A stretch of 64,000 nucleotides of DNA from Medicago truncatula (Eukaryota > Streptophyta > Magnoliopsida > Fabales > Fabaceae): the NCBI RefSeq assembly GCF_003473485.1, contig NC_053042.1:38158762-38222761 (forward strand). The letters run 5' to 3'. The notes under the pieces were generated by a model. It made no database searches, was not told the origin of the DNA, and was given only the letters and a program-made list of their open reading frames with translations. Positions 23,601-33,427 of the stretch are shown here, one piece after another. How positions within the stretch are numbered: position 1 is the stretch's first letter; every line of letters starts with the position of its first letter. The translations under genes and the position numbers were made by a program.

Positions 23601-25310
23601 GACACTCGTTGCATTTTCCAATAGTTTAATTGGAATCTCAAACCACTGATCAAAACTGTCACATATATTCCATGATCATCCGTATAGATTATGTTGCTTA
23701 CAACTTGTTTGCATTCATTTACACCACCAAGTCTCCTACAAGATATGTTATGTTAAAAACCCTTGGAAAGTCATGGTGAGACAACTTACATTTGAAACAC
23801 ATTTTATATAAAATCCCAAATATACTCTATCAAAAAGCCTCGCTACTTTTTCTTTCTTACTTTTACTCTGTTACCTCAAACCTCCACTGGAAGGATATGT
23901 TGAATCATAGAGATTGCACACATTTAAGTGGTTAAATTTGAAATGTGTTCTCATCTATGAAGCACGGATACGGATATGGACACGACACGGATACTGACAT
24001 GCCGACACAGCTAAATTTTTTAAAAAACTACATAATTCGGTGTAATTATATGTGTCGGTATCGTATCGGTGTCGAACACGACACATGTCTAATACGTTGA
24101 CACGTCTTATCTGAGGAGTCTCCGTGTTTCATAGGTTCTCACAGACCTCTAGAGCTTTACGTGATCACTTGCTGTTTCTCACTGTCTTTAAATTATATAT
24201 AGTAAGCCAATGTTTGGATCTATGCTAGCATTGCCTTTCTGGTGTCCCAATGTCCCTATAGTCCATATATATGCAAATCCATCATATTGGTTATTAACAT
24301 CCTGATAACTTGGATTGGTTTGATGAACTTTTTTTTTTTTGTCAAGAATTGATGAATTTTATATACTTTATGCTAATTATATATTTTAGAAATTAAATTA
24401 GAGAGATCGTGATAATTTAAGGACTAAATTAATGATTTATTCCTTATTTATTTTGAAAGTTTAATCACATATTCTCATTCTTTGTTTTTCTCTTGTTGTG
24501 TTGCCAAATAGATTTCACAAATAAAAAGTTTTCAACAAATGTTAATAGAGTGGTTTGATTTGGTTTCAAAGAATGCGGTTTGGATGTTAATAGACTATAT
24601 TGACAGAATGTTAATAGACTAGATTAGTGGTTTTCGAAGAATGTTTTCTCCGATACCTTAAAAACAACCCTGGATTTGGTCTTCTGTTTCCTAGAAATTC
24701 AGTATTTATGAAAAATTGTATATTTAGTGCATTAAAAATTAAACTATTTAACTCTTTTGAAAAGTAATTAGTTACTTAAAATGCCTATAGTTAAAGGGTG
24801 TTCGGCGTTAGCAAGACCATTAAAGTATAAAAGTATCAACAATTGGTTGCTAAAGTGTAAAAATGTACGACAAATAAAATTGGGTTACAACAACAACTCT
24901 ATCAATTAATGTGTGAAGGTTACCACTTACCTCCCAAAAAAAAATTACGTGTAAAGGTAGTTTCTATAAAAGTATTGAGAATGATTTGTGGAACATCACC
25001 TCTTAGAGTTAATATGATTATGGGTCATATAAAAAATAATGAAGACAAAATGACAAATAATATCATAATTTAAAGAGACATAGAGTAAAGACAATATTCC
25101 TTACCAAAAAAAAAAACCATTCAATTCAAGGAGCATCAAACATACAAAATAAAGCTACAGAGACATAAAACCTAACTAGCTATAGAGATTTCTAAACCCT
25201 CTACAACACTAATCATCAAACAAGTGATTAATTTCATCACACTAACAACTAAATCTTAGGTAAAATCCCTTTATTCAAACCAAACATAGATTTAAAAAGC
25301 TTATTTCAAA
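23040..25310. other. Palindrome spacer and arm ends
   Basis: 23040-23600 and 24730-25310 are the paired 3' flanks of genes 22452 and 25373. The spacer between them (about 23601-24729) is unpaired and contains a hAT-like MITE at 23955-24134. No gene seen. Confidence 0.55.
23955..24134. mobile_element. hAT-like MITE with 8-bp target duplication
   Basis: 180 bp starting CTATGAAGCACGGATACGG and ending CCGTGTTTCATAG. It is flanked by GTTCTCAT (23947-23954) and GTTCTCAC (24135-24142), an 8-bp duplication with one mismatch, as expected for hAT elements. It shares the interior CATAATTCGGTGTAATTATA with the copy at 6677-6840. It lies in the spacer of the heat shock palindrome. Confidence 0.8.
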
Positions 25311-25372
25311 GTTCAGTGCTACTATCCCCATTATTATTGATCTTGCCTGATTTCTCATCCTCCTCATCCTTG

Positions 25373-25870
25373 CTAACAAGAACCTTTGATCTTACCATGC
25401 GACAACTTATTAAATGTCAAAGTAAGAACTCCATTTTCCTTATTAGCCTTAATTGAATCCAAATCAGCATTCTCTGGCAATCTTAACTGTCTCCAGAATT
25501 TTCCGTACACCCTTTCAACTTTGTGCCAACGATCACCTTTTTTCTCAGCTTCTTTCTTCCTTTCTCCAATAATTCTCAGCATGCCGTTCTCTGCCACTCC
25601 GATCTTTATCTCACCTTTTCTCAACCCCGGCACGTCCATCATTATAACATGTTCATCTGAAGTTTCCTTCCAATCTACTGATTGGTCTTTCTCAACTCCA
25701 AAGGGGATTTCTTCCATGACGCAATATTGGTCTGGGAAATGATCAGCTAAGAGAGGATTGGGAGAATCCATGGAAGGTGGCACTGGACCTTTTGCTTTGG
25801 TTGGAAAACTACCAGCAAGAACAATCAAGAAAAAAAGTACTAGTAACATGTTGAGTTGTTGTAGCCTCAT
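25373..25870 (-). CDS. ER-type small heat shock protein, class A copy 3, C-terminally truncated
   Basis: Open frame of 165 residues with signal peptide ([20 protein letters not shown]), FPTKAKG, and an alpha-crystallin domain through [14 protein letters not shown] to GVLTLTFNK. It ends early at KIKGSC. Against copy 22452, about 5 bases are missing just before this stop. Downstream, in another frame, the old tail is still readable as [12 protein letters not shown]...STEL. The product therefore loses the V-S-I linker motif and the EL terminus. It also lacks about 8 residues before VDWKE, giving [10 protein letters not shown]. The promoter is intact and nearly identical to those of 12786 and 22452. 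It may be a young pseudogene or a shortened protein unable to form normal oligomers. Confidence 0.85.
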   Translation of the reverse strand: MRLQQLNMLLVLFFLIVLAGSFPTKAKGPVPPSMDSPNPLLADHFPDQYCVMEEIPFGVEKDQSVDWKETSDEHVIMMDVPGLRKGEIKIGVAENGMLRIIGERKKEAEKKGDRWHKVERVYGKFWRQLRLPENADLDSIKANKENGVLTLTFNKLSHGKIKGSC

Positions 25871-26101
25871 TTCTAGTATATTAAGGTACTGATGTTTATT
25901 TCTTCAATTTGGTCTTGTTGCATATATAGATTGTAATGTGGCATTGTTCATAGGCAGTTGCAACTGCTGAATAGACGAGTAAGAAGAAGATTGTTGTGAG
26001 TTGAAATTCAAGCAAAATTACTGAGTAGAAGTGTTTCATTTTGGTACCACACACAAAGGAGTGGCCAACACATAAAATGATTGTGAGTGTTTAGTTGAAC
26101 A

Positions 26102-26662
26102 CTGTTGGAACACTAGTGTATATTGGAAAAACTTGGAGTATACTAGTGAGTTTGTGGAGCCTTTGGAATGTAAACACAAGGATGGAGAAACTAGTGTAAA
26201 GTGTGAATTGAAAATTTTATGTCCCACATCGGGTAGATCACACACTCTAGTAGAAATCCTCCTTATAAATTGAGAGCTCGGGAATAGTATTCTTCACTCC
26301 AAAACTGAGAATCGAATACTCTTCTCTGGTTTTCTGCCCTTCTCATCTCCCGCGATTTGTGTTGACGAATCGTTCTTTTCCTCCTCCTCTTTCTGTGGGC
26401 TTCGGAAAATTGTGGGCTTCGGAAGAGTGGTCTAAGTACCATATCGAGGTGTGAGGTGTCATTTTCGAGCGATTTCTGGCAGTGCAGCCTTTAATCGTAC
26501 AGTAAGAATTTGGGCTGTTTTATCCTGGAGACGGCGCGGTTGCTAGTCTACCTTGCACAATTCAGGTAGTGCCGCGAAACGTCTTAAAGAGAGCGACTTG
26601 GTCGTGACTCATCCCGGTAATAGTTTCAAAAGCTCCATCGTATATTTTCAAATTACAAAAAC
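26102..26662. mobile_element. Possible LTR-like fragment within the right-arm insertion block
   Basis: Absent from the palindromic partner, so it was inserted after the duplication. It begins TGTTGGAACACTAGTG, contains TCCCACATCGGG and a promoter-like TATAAATTGAGAG, then a GC-richer stretch. This arrangement resembles a plant LTR or TRIM end. No internal coding region or second terminus was found, so it is a broken fossil of uncertain family. Confidence 0.4.
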
Positions 26663-26680
26663 AACCAAATATATTAGCAC

Positions 26681-27646
26681 AGGCTTTGTTTGGTAAGGCC
26701 ACACAGTTAGCTTATAGCTTATAAGCTTGTTCGACAAAAAAAGCTCTGTTTGGTAATGGTTTTTCACCACGAGCTTATAGCTTATTTTACGAGCTTATAA
26801 GCTATTTTTCAGATGCTATTCCAAGTAGTGTTTGAGCTTATAGCTTATAGCTTATTGTTTTTTCTTCCACTTTTGCCCTTACTATTTTATCTAAAATCCC
26901 CTTTTACCCTTTATAATTTACCTTATAAACATCCATAGCCTTACCTTATAATTACTCGTTTTGATCTATTGCATTCTCTTGTATTCTCGGTGCAATTGCA
27001 ATATAGCTCCAGTGCAATATATATTTTTTTTCATACATAAAATGACCATTGCCTTCAGTTTAAATAAATATTTTTTTATGAATTAAGTTTTTTTTTTCAT
27101 AAAAAGGACACATTTAATTTTTTTTGGTTACGTTTAAATTCTTTTTGTTAGGCTTAAATTGTTTTTATGAAGGGTGTTAGGCTTAAGCTATTTTTCATGT
27201 ATCATTTCACGTCTACATTTTTTTACGTCTAAATCATTTAAAACCCTAGTTAAAATAATCATATTTTAATACTTTTCTAGGCTTAAATTCACTAAACTCT
27301 TTATACTTTATTGACATGCTTATTTTATTTTTTAAAGAAATATACTTTTTTTTTTTTTGTCCAAATCTTTTACTCTTTATATTTTTTTCTGAGTAGATAC
27401 TTTTTATATTTTTCCAATGATAATGCATAAAAAATATATTAAATTAATAAATTATAAACACTTAAATATTAATTAATATAAATATTACTATGAAATAAGA
27501 ATGTCCTTTTATGTCATTTTACATTTATAAGTTAGTTGAACCACTAATTTTACCAAACACTTCAACTAGCTTATCAGCTATAAGTCATCAGCTATAAGCT
27601 ATCAGCTAACTTATAAGCTATCCGCTATTTTTACCAAACAGAGCCT
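26681..27646. mobile_element. TIR element 1 (GGCTyTGTTTGGTAA family)
   Basis: 966 bp beginning AGGCTTTGTTTGGTAA and ending TTACCAAACAGAGCCT. Subterminal arrays of AGCTTATAGCTTATAAGCT occur at both ends and the centre is AT-rich. It has no coding capacity. hAT-like ends are possible, but no target duplication was resolved. Confidence 0.75.
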
Positions 27647-27649
27647 ACT

Positions 27650-28470
27650 GGGTCTGTTTGGTAAACCCAAAAAAAGAGCTTTTAGCTCTTAGCTTATAGC
27701 TTATAAGCTCGTTTCACAAAAAAAGTTCTGTTTGGTAACACTTTTTGACCATGACCTTATAGCTTATTTCACGAGCTTATAAGCTATTTTTCAGAAGCTA
27801 TTCCAAGTAGCGTTTGAGCTTATAGCTTATAACTTCTCATTTTTTGTCTCATTTTTACCCTTATCAATTTAACAAAAATTCATATCTACCCTTTGTAATA
27901 AATAACTACATTGAAGAAAAACATAGCACTTTTAATCCCAGATTTCACTTTAACTAAATATATATGCTCACGCTTTTATTTATTTTTACAAAATATTTGC
28001 TCATGTTTACAAAAATAAAAACTACATTTTTTCTTAAAAAAATATATGTTACGTTTGCCTAAATAAATCATATTACGTTAATGTTAATTTTGTTTTTAAA
28101 TCTAAAAACAAAATTTTGTTTGCTTTTGGGTCAATACGTTTAATTTTGTTTTAGTGGGTAACAATTAATTTTTTTTTAAAGGTTTTGTTTAATTTTTTTA
28201 TAAAGTCTAAAAACTGAAATAAAATTAATTTTAAATAAAACATTAGCCAATTTATGAATTTAAAAATAACATGAAAGACATATTAGATTAATATATTTAA
28301 ATTATGAAATTTTAAATATCAATTGATACAAATTTTATAATGAATTAAAAATACCCTTTTATGTCATTTTACGTTTATAAGCTAGTTGAACTGCTAATTT
28401 TACCAAACACTTCAGTTAGCTTATCAGCTAAAAGCTATCAGCTAGCTTATAAGCTATCCGCTATTTTTAC
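27650..28470. mobile_element. TIR element 2, same family, right terminus lost
   Basis: 821 bp starting GGGTCTGTTTGGTAAACCC only 3 bp after element 1, with the same subterminal AGCTTATAAGCT arrays. It ends at CTATTTTTAC, without the ACCAAACAGAGCC terminus, directly against palindrome-arm sequence. Confidence 0.7.
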
Positions 28471-28545
28471 TATGTACCAAGCTCAATCATGCACTTATTT
28501 TTTTTACTCTCCTTTTTTTTATAATAAGGTTTGTATTGTGTTTTG

Positions 28546-30784
28546 TTTTTGGTTTCATATACACGTATTTTATCAGGATTGGTCTAAAAGAGTAAGACCA
28601 TTAAAGCAATCGTTTTGGACCTTCAATTTCTTTTTTGAAATTTTACTTATAAAAATACCTCTTTTTGTGATGAAATAAGAAGACCTTATGCTATACCATT
28701 TTCAAAATTAAAATTAATTATAACATTTTATTTAAAATTACTATTGTCTCAACAATATTAAGATTAAATCAATTGACATTATTATCAATTTAAAATAAAC
28801 AAATCGATTACATTTTTTTAAACAATTTTTATATAAACAAACTCATATATAGAATATTTAAACAAACTTCATATTATGAACTTTAAAAAGGTATCATCTT
28901 TAATTTCGTCTTAGACCTTCTAATGTGTTAGGTCTGCCCTTCATTTATTATTTATACACAAATAAAATGAAAATATTTCATGGTAGTTTTATAAAAATAA
29001 AAATAAATATATTTCATGGTAGTTTTATAAGAAAATAAAAAAAATTGACATTTGTTTTATAAATTATATTTCAACTTAAGAAAACAACTAAAAAGATAAG
29101 GTCTTTCAACAAAAAAAACCTAAGAAGATAAAGGGATTGCAATGGGTATCCAATGGGTAGAGTACTATAGTACCCTTCCCCATACCCGCGTTTGTAAAAA
29201 ATGTATGTATCCGAGCCCATACCCTCGTGGGTAATAACTTTAGTGTCTTTCCCTATACCCTGTAGGCACCTAGTGTCCATATCCGTACACATTACCCGCA
29301 CTTTAATTGTAAAAGGACAATAAAAAAACATCACAATTGAAAGAAAAAAAAAACCTATGATCCAAATTTTTTTTAAAGCAATTCATTAAATAGTAGAAAT
29401 CATAATATTTAACCAAATAAAAAAACATCCAAAATATTCCTCAAAAATTAAAATAAAAACATTAAAAATACATATAAATAAGTGCATGCTAAAATAAACA
29501 TCAAATTGATTTAAATCATGAATTTGTAGCTCGTGAGCTTATGAAGGTAAGGATGAAACGATTACCGTATTAATTTTGATGTTTAGGTTTATCTTTAAAT
29601 AGCTAAATAAATTAAATAATTTTATACCAAAAATTAATAAAATATTTATTATATTATATAAATATGTATATGCAGGTTGCAGGACTAGGTAGTAGTATAA
29701 TGTCCTTACCCGCATTCCTACCCATATAAGTTTGCGGGTAATTACCGGACCCAAGCCCATATCCATAAAAGCGGGATTTTACCCTATCCATTATGGATAT
29801 TTTTTGCAGTGTCCATGGAGTCTAGGTCCAAATGCCATCGTTAGATAAATATAAAAATCCTCAAAATTGAAATTGAAGAGCTTCAAATCGGATGTTTTCA
29901 AGTGTTCACAAACATTTTAGGCGTTGCTAATATTTCATTTTTTAAAATTATGATATATTTTTTGAAATATTTAAGTTAAGAAAATCATTCAAATGATTTT
30001 TTTACATTGATATTTGTGAACATGTTTTGTAACTTATATGCACCAAAAACGTATACATTCAATTTAAATATCACCATGTTGATATTTTTGTGCATTTTTT
30101 TTATGAACTAAATTAACCCACCTAAATTGACGGGAATCAAACCTGAGACCTTGATGATGTTTTATAAAACAAAATATCATAGTAGTATTATAGTGCGATT
30201 TGATTAAATTCAAATGCAAAAGGTTACACATCATCAAAACATAACAAAACACAACAATCTAGATTTTCATTTTTAAAGTAATTTAATAAGATATTTAGTT
30301 TAGCTTTAACTATTTAATTATCCAATTTCATTATCTAAATTCATGTTTTAGGTGTAGCAAATTCAAAAATTAGTTTCATTCTTGAAATTATTCCTCTTAA
30401 GTCCGTGACAAAATCCGTAAAACCTAATTTTGATGAGAATGTTGATATTGTTGGATTGAATACATTCATTCAGATTCAAACCAGAATCTCATAGTTAAGC
30501 ATTTTAGTTTTCAGATGACATTTCCCTCTTAATCCCTTTTGCAAAATGCGCAATTCTTTCTACATGTTTTTTAAGTTCACACCAGCAGCATTTCCACTTC
30601 CATACAATCCTCATTTCTGCTCCTAGTTCCACGTAATTGCTAGATATGTTAGTAAATTAAAATATGATATGATTTTTTCACAATTCAAACAAGCAGTTAT
30701 ATATAAAGAACATTTGTATGCCTTGATTACAAGATTATTATATGCAAAGAATCAAGATATTAGTAATTAAACTAAAAATGTCGT
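28546..30784. other. Intergenic region between palindrome arm and outer arm
   Basis: AT-rich, with no gene seen and no clear partner in the left half of the cluster. It contains the TACCCGC-rich element at 29134-29817, listed separately. Confidence 0.45.
29134..29817. repeat. TACCCGC-rich inverted-repeat element
   Basis: The ends read GCAATGGGTATCCAATGGGTAG and, inverted, GCAAAAAATATCCATAATGG. Multiple TACCCGC/GCGGGTA motifs lie within about 200 bp of each end around an AT-rich core. It is probably a non-autonomous element; the family was not determined. Confidence 0.4.
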
Positions 30785-30978
30785 ATAGACACAAAAGTCA
30801 ACTAGTTTCATTCATTAAGAGATAATAAGGTCCTTACAACACTAGAATTGACTCATCATCAAGAAGTTACTCACACAAACAAGACCTCGTGTGAAATCCC
30901 TTTATTCACTAATCAAACACATGATTTAAAAAGGCATTTTTACTACAATGATCATGATCACAATCACACATGACTATT

Positions 30979-31569
30979 TCAAAGCTCCTGCTTAGATGGT
31001 TTCTCATCCTCCTCAGCAATGCTAACCATTCTAGGACCTTTGATCTTATCATGTGACAACTTATTAAGTGTCAAAGTAAGTACACCATTTTCCATCTTAG
31101 CCTTCACTGAATCCAAATCAACATTTTCAGGCAATCTAAATTGCCTCCAGAATTTCCCATAAGATCTTTCAACTCTATGCCAATGATCACCTTGTTTCTC
31201 TTCTTCTTTCTTCCTTTCACCACTCACTCTTAACACCCTATTTTCTTCAACTTCTATCTTTATCTCATCTTTTCTTATCCCTGGAACATCCAACATTATA
31301 ACATGTCCATCTGGAGTTTCCTTCCAGTCTACTCTAGCTGGTGACATTGTCATGGATGGTTCAGTTTTTTCGACTCCAAATGGAATTTGTTCTAAGACAC
31401 GAAATGGATCTGGAAAACGATCAGACAAGAGATCGGACAAGAGTGTGTTGGGTGAATCCATGAATGGTAGCAATAACCCTTTTGCATTGGAAGGAAAATT
31501 ACCAACAAGAAGAATAATCAAGAGAATTGGTATAAGCGACATGTTGAGTTGTTGTAGCCTCATTTTCAT
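30979..31569 (-). CDS. ER-type small heat shock protein, class B copy 2
   Basis: Intronless, 196 residues from the first ATG. The paralogues start at the second in-frame ATG (31563, MRLQQLNM), so the initial MK is probably dispensable. Signal peptide, then FPSNAKG, an N-arm with [20 protein letters not shown], and an alpha-crystallin domain from [10 protein letters not shown] through [15 protein letters not shown] to GVLTLTLNK. It has a V-S-I motif and a C-terminal KQEL. Expected role: heat-induced ER lumenal holdase. The promoter has TATAAATA (31685-31692, minus strand) with a perfect triple heat shock element 23 bp upstream. Gene and flanks are the inverted duplicate of the 19993 locus. This promoter keeps the uninserted MITE site. 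Confidence 0.95.
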   Translation of the reverse strand: MKMRLQQLNMSLIPILLIILLVGNFPSNAKGLLLPFMDSPNTLLSDLLSDRFPDPFRVLEQIPFGVEKTEPSMTMSPARVDWKETPDGHVIMLDVPGIRKDEIKIEVEENRVLRVSGERKKEEEKQGDHWHRVERSYGKFWRQFRLPENVDLDSVKAKMENGVLTLTLNKLSHDKIKGPRMVSIAEEDEKPSKQEL

Positions 31570-31684
31570 TACACTTTGAATTGAAAATATGTGTGTAGTT
31601 TATGATTTGAAACTTGAGGAAGAAAAGTTGTAAAATATATATTTTTTTCTTCAATTTGGTGGAAGTAGAAATGCTGATGTGTTG

Positions 31685-31692
31685 TATTTATA
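31685..31692 (-). promoter_or_regulatory. TATA box of heat shock gene 30979
   Basis: TATAAATA on the minus strand, in the same context (CCTATAAATA) as the partner promoter. Confidence 0.85.
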
Positions 31693-31715
31693 GGTTTAAA
31701 ATGTTGCATGCATAA

Positions 31716-31728
31716 TTCTTGAAGATTC
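31716..31728 (-). promoter_or_regulatory. Perfect triple heat shock element
   Basis: The minus strand reads GAATCTTCAAGAA, identical to 19866-19878 and at almost the same distance from the TATA box. A two-unit GAAnnTTC site is at 31789-31796. Confidence 0.9.
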
Positions 31729-31848
31729 TATAAATGACATATGGATGGTAGAGAGTGAAATGGAAGTGACATAATTGTCGATAGATTAGAATGTTCTGGA
31801 TTATTATAGTGTTTTGGAGAAAGGAAAGGTGGTTGGTTCTAAGTGCAA

Positions 31849-31876
31849 GAATTCTCCAAGCTCTTCCAGAGACTTC
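31849..31876 (-). promoter_or_regulatory. Degenerate six-unit heat shock element
   Basis: The minus strand reads GAA, CTC, GAA, GCT, GAG, TTC at 5-bp intervals, the conserved counterpart of 19716-19743. Confidence 0.6.
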
Positions 31877-31912
31877 GTGTGTTATAACAAACGTGGTTCT
31901 GCCAAGTGCCAT

Positions 31913-33427
31913 ATATAGACATTAACCTTTTTAAAATAATTGAAAAATTGAAGTTTTAAGAAGTTTAAACGTATAATATGAATTTCTTTTGTTTCAAAAT
32001 TTATGTTTAAATAGGTTAATAAAATTGTTCATTCTTAAATTTTGTGGGACTAAATTTATATATCAACTTTCAAAAATTTATCATTCAAACAATAAAATAT
32101 ACATAGAAATACCCTCTAAACATAAATTAACTTACAAATTCTTTCATACAAATACACTCTTATCTTATCTAAATTTTACTTGAATTTATTTAAAGTCTAA
32201 TTCATTTTTCGACTAATGTATCCGGTTAAAGATAACTTAAAAATGAAATTGCTTTATAAAGTTCACAAGCACACAGCTCACTCAACTTAGCTTAACTTGT
32301 CTTATAAGCTAAATGTGCATGAAGCCATGAACTAGTTTTATTTTTAAAGGGTCATGAACAAGTTAATGTTGATTTGATTAAATTCAATTGATTAAACATA
32401 AAAACTTAAGCTAATAAAAGTTGGCTTAGTTGGTACAAAGTTGACTCATTCACAAGATTATAATATAGGTGTGAGGATCTCTTTGGTGGTTGATATGTAA
32501 ATAATTTCGTAAACACTCTTTGAGCTTTGAGGGCTGACTTTGGTAAGCCTCCAAAGTCCCACTCACCTAAATTTTTATCTATCAAATAAACTAAAAAAAT
32601 GATTATGATTGATGTTAAAAAATAAGTTCCGGATGAGTAAATCTACAAGCAATTTATTGTTGACATTATCATACACATTAAAATGAAATTATGGATTTCA
32701 TTAGTCTCTGATTTTCATTTCGATAAATTTATTTCTCTGTTTTCAAAGCCGACTAGTTCAGTGAAATAACAATAAGAAAAACTCAACTTTATATTTAAAA
32801 AAATTAATAAAACAACCATGCAAAAACATTTTTTTTTTAGAGAACCATTCAAAAACATTTGAAAATCACATGAAATATAAGAATGACCGTAAGCTTATAA
32901 AGAGCGATGTTGATATATCACCAGAAAAGAGAAGGAAAAAAAAAATAAAAAATCAACGTCACTCTTTAGAAATTTAAGCTAATAGTCATTCTTGTTTTTA
33001 TAAGTGAAATGGTGACATGATTGGGGTGAAAAACACCAAAGCAAAGAGAAATGAATGAACTAATGTAGTATCAAGTAGTTTTTAAATGTTGTTCTATTGT
33101 GGACAATCAATCAAATGATCATTCTTTATAGACCATTTTTTAAACATTTTTGTTTATAGGCTCTTTATCCTTTGATAATCATTGTTAGGCTTCTTGATAC
33201 AACGTATTTTGGGATTTAATATAAAATGTTTTAAATGTAAGTTCTCTCACCATGCTTGATCATAGCCTATCTTCCTTCCAAGAGACTTGGGGTTGTAAAT
33301 GAATACAAACAATTTATAAACAACATAATCTATACATATGGAATATATGTGACAATTTATGAGGTTTGAGTCACCAATTATAAACTATAAAAGGTTTGTA
33401 TAGTACTGCATGTGTTTCCTATGAATT
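31913..33427. other. Right outer arm of the duplication, then spacer to the CLD1 gene
   Basis: 31913-32770 is the inverted partner of about 18630-19495. 32771-33427 is AT-rich with no gene seen and includes the 3' flank of the hydrolase gene. Confidence 0.55.

Larger units (their letters stand above)
24730..28545. repeat. Right arm of the class A palindrome (interrupted)
   Basis: Reverse-complement partner of 22090-23600. Homology runs 24730-26101, is broken by about 2.4 kb of inserted elements, and resumes at about 28470-28545. It carries gene 25373 and its promoter. Confidence 0.75.
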
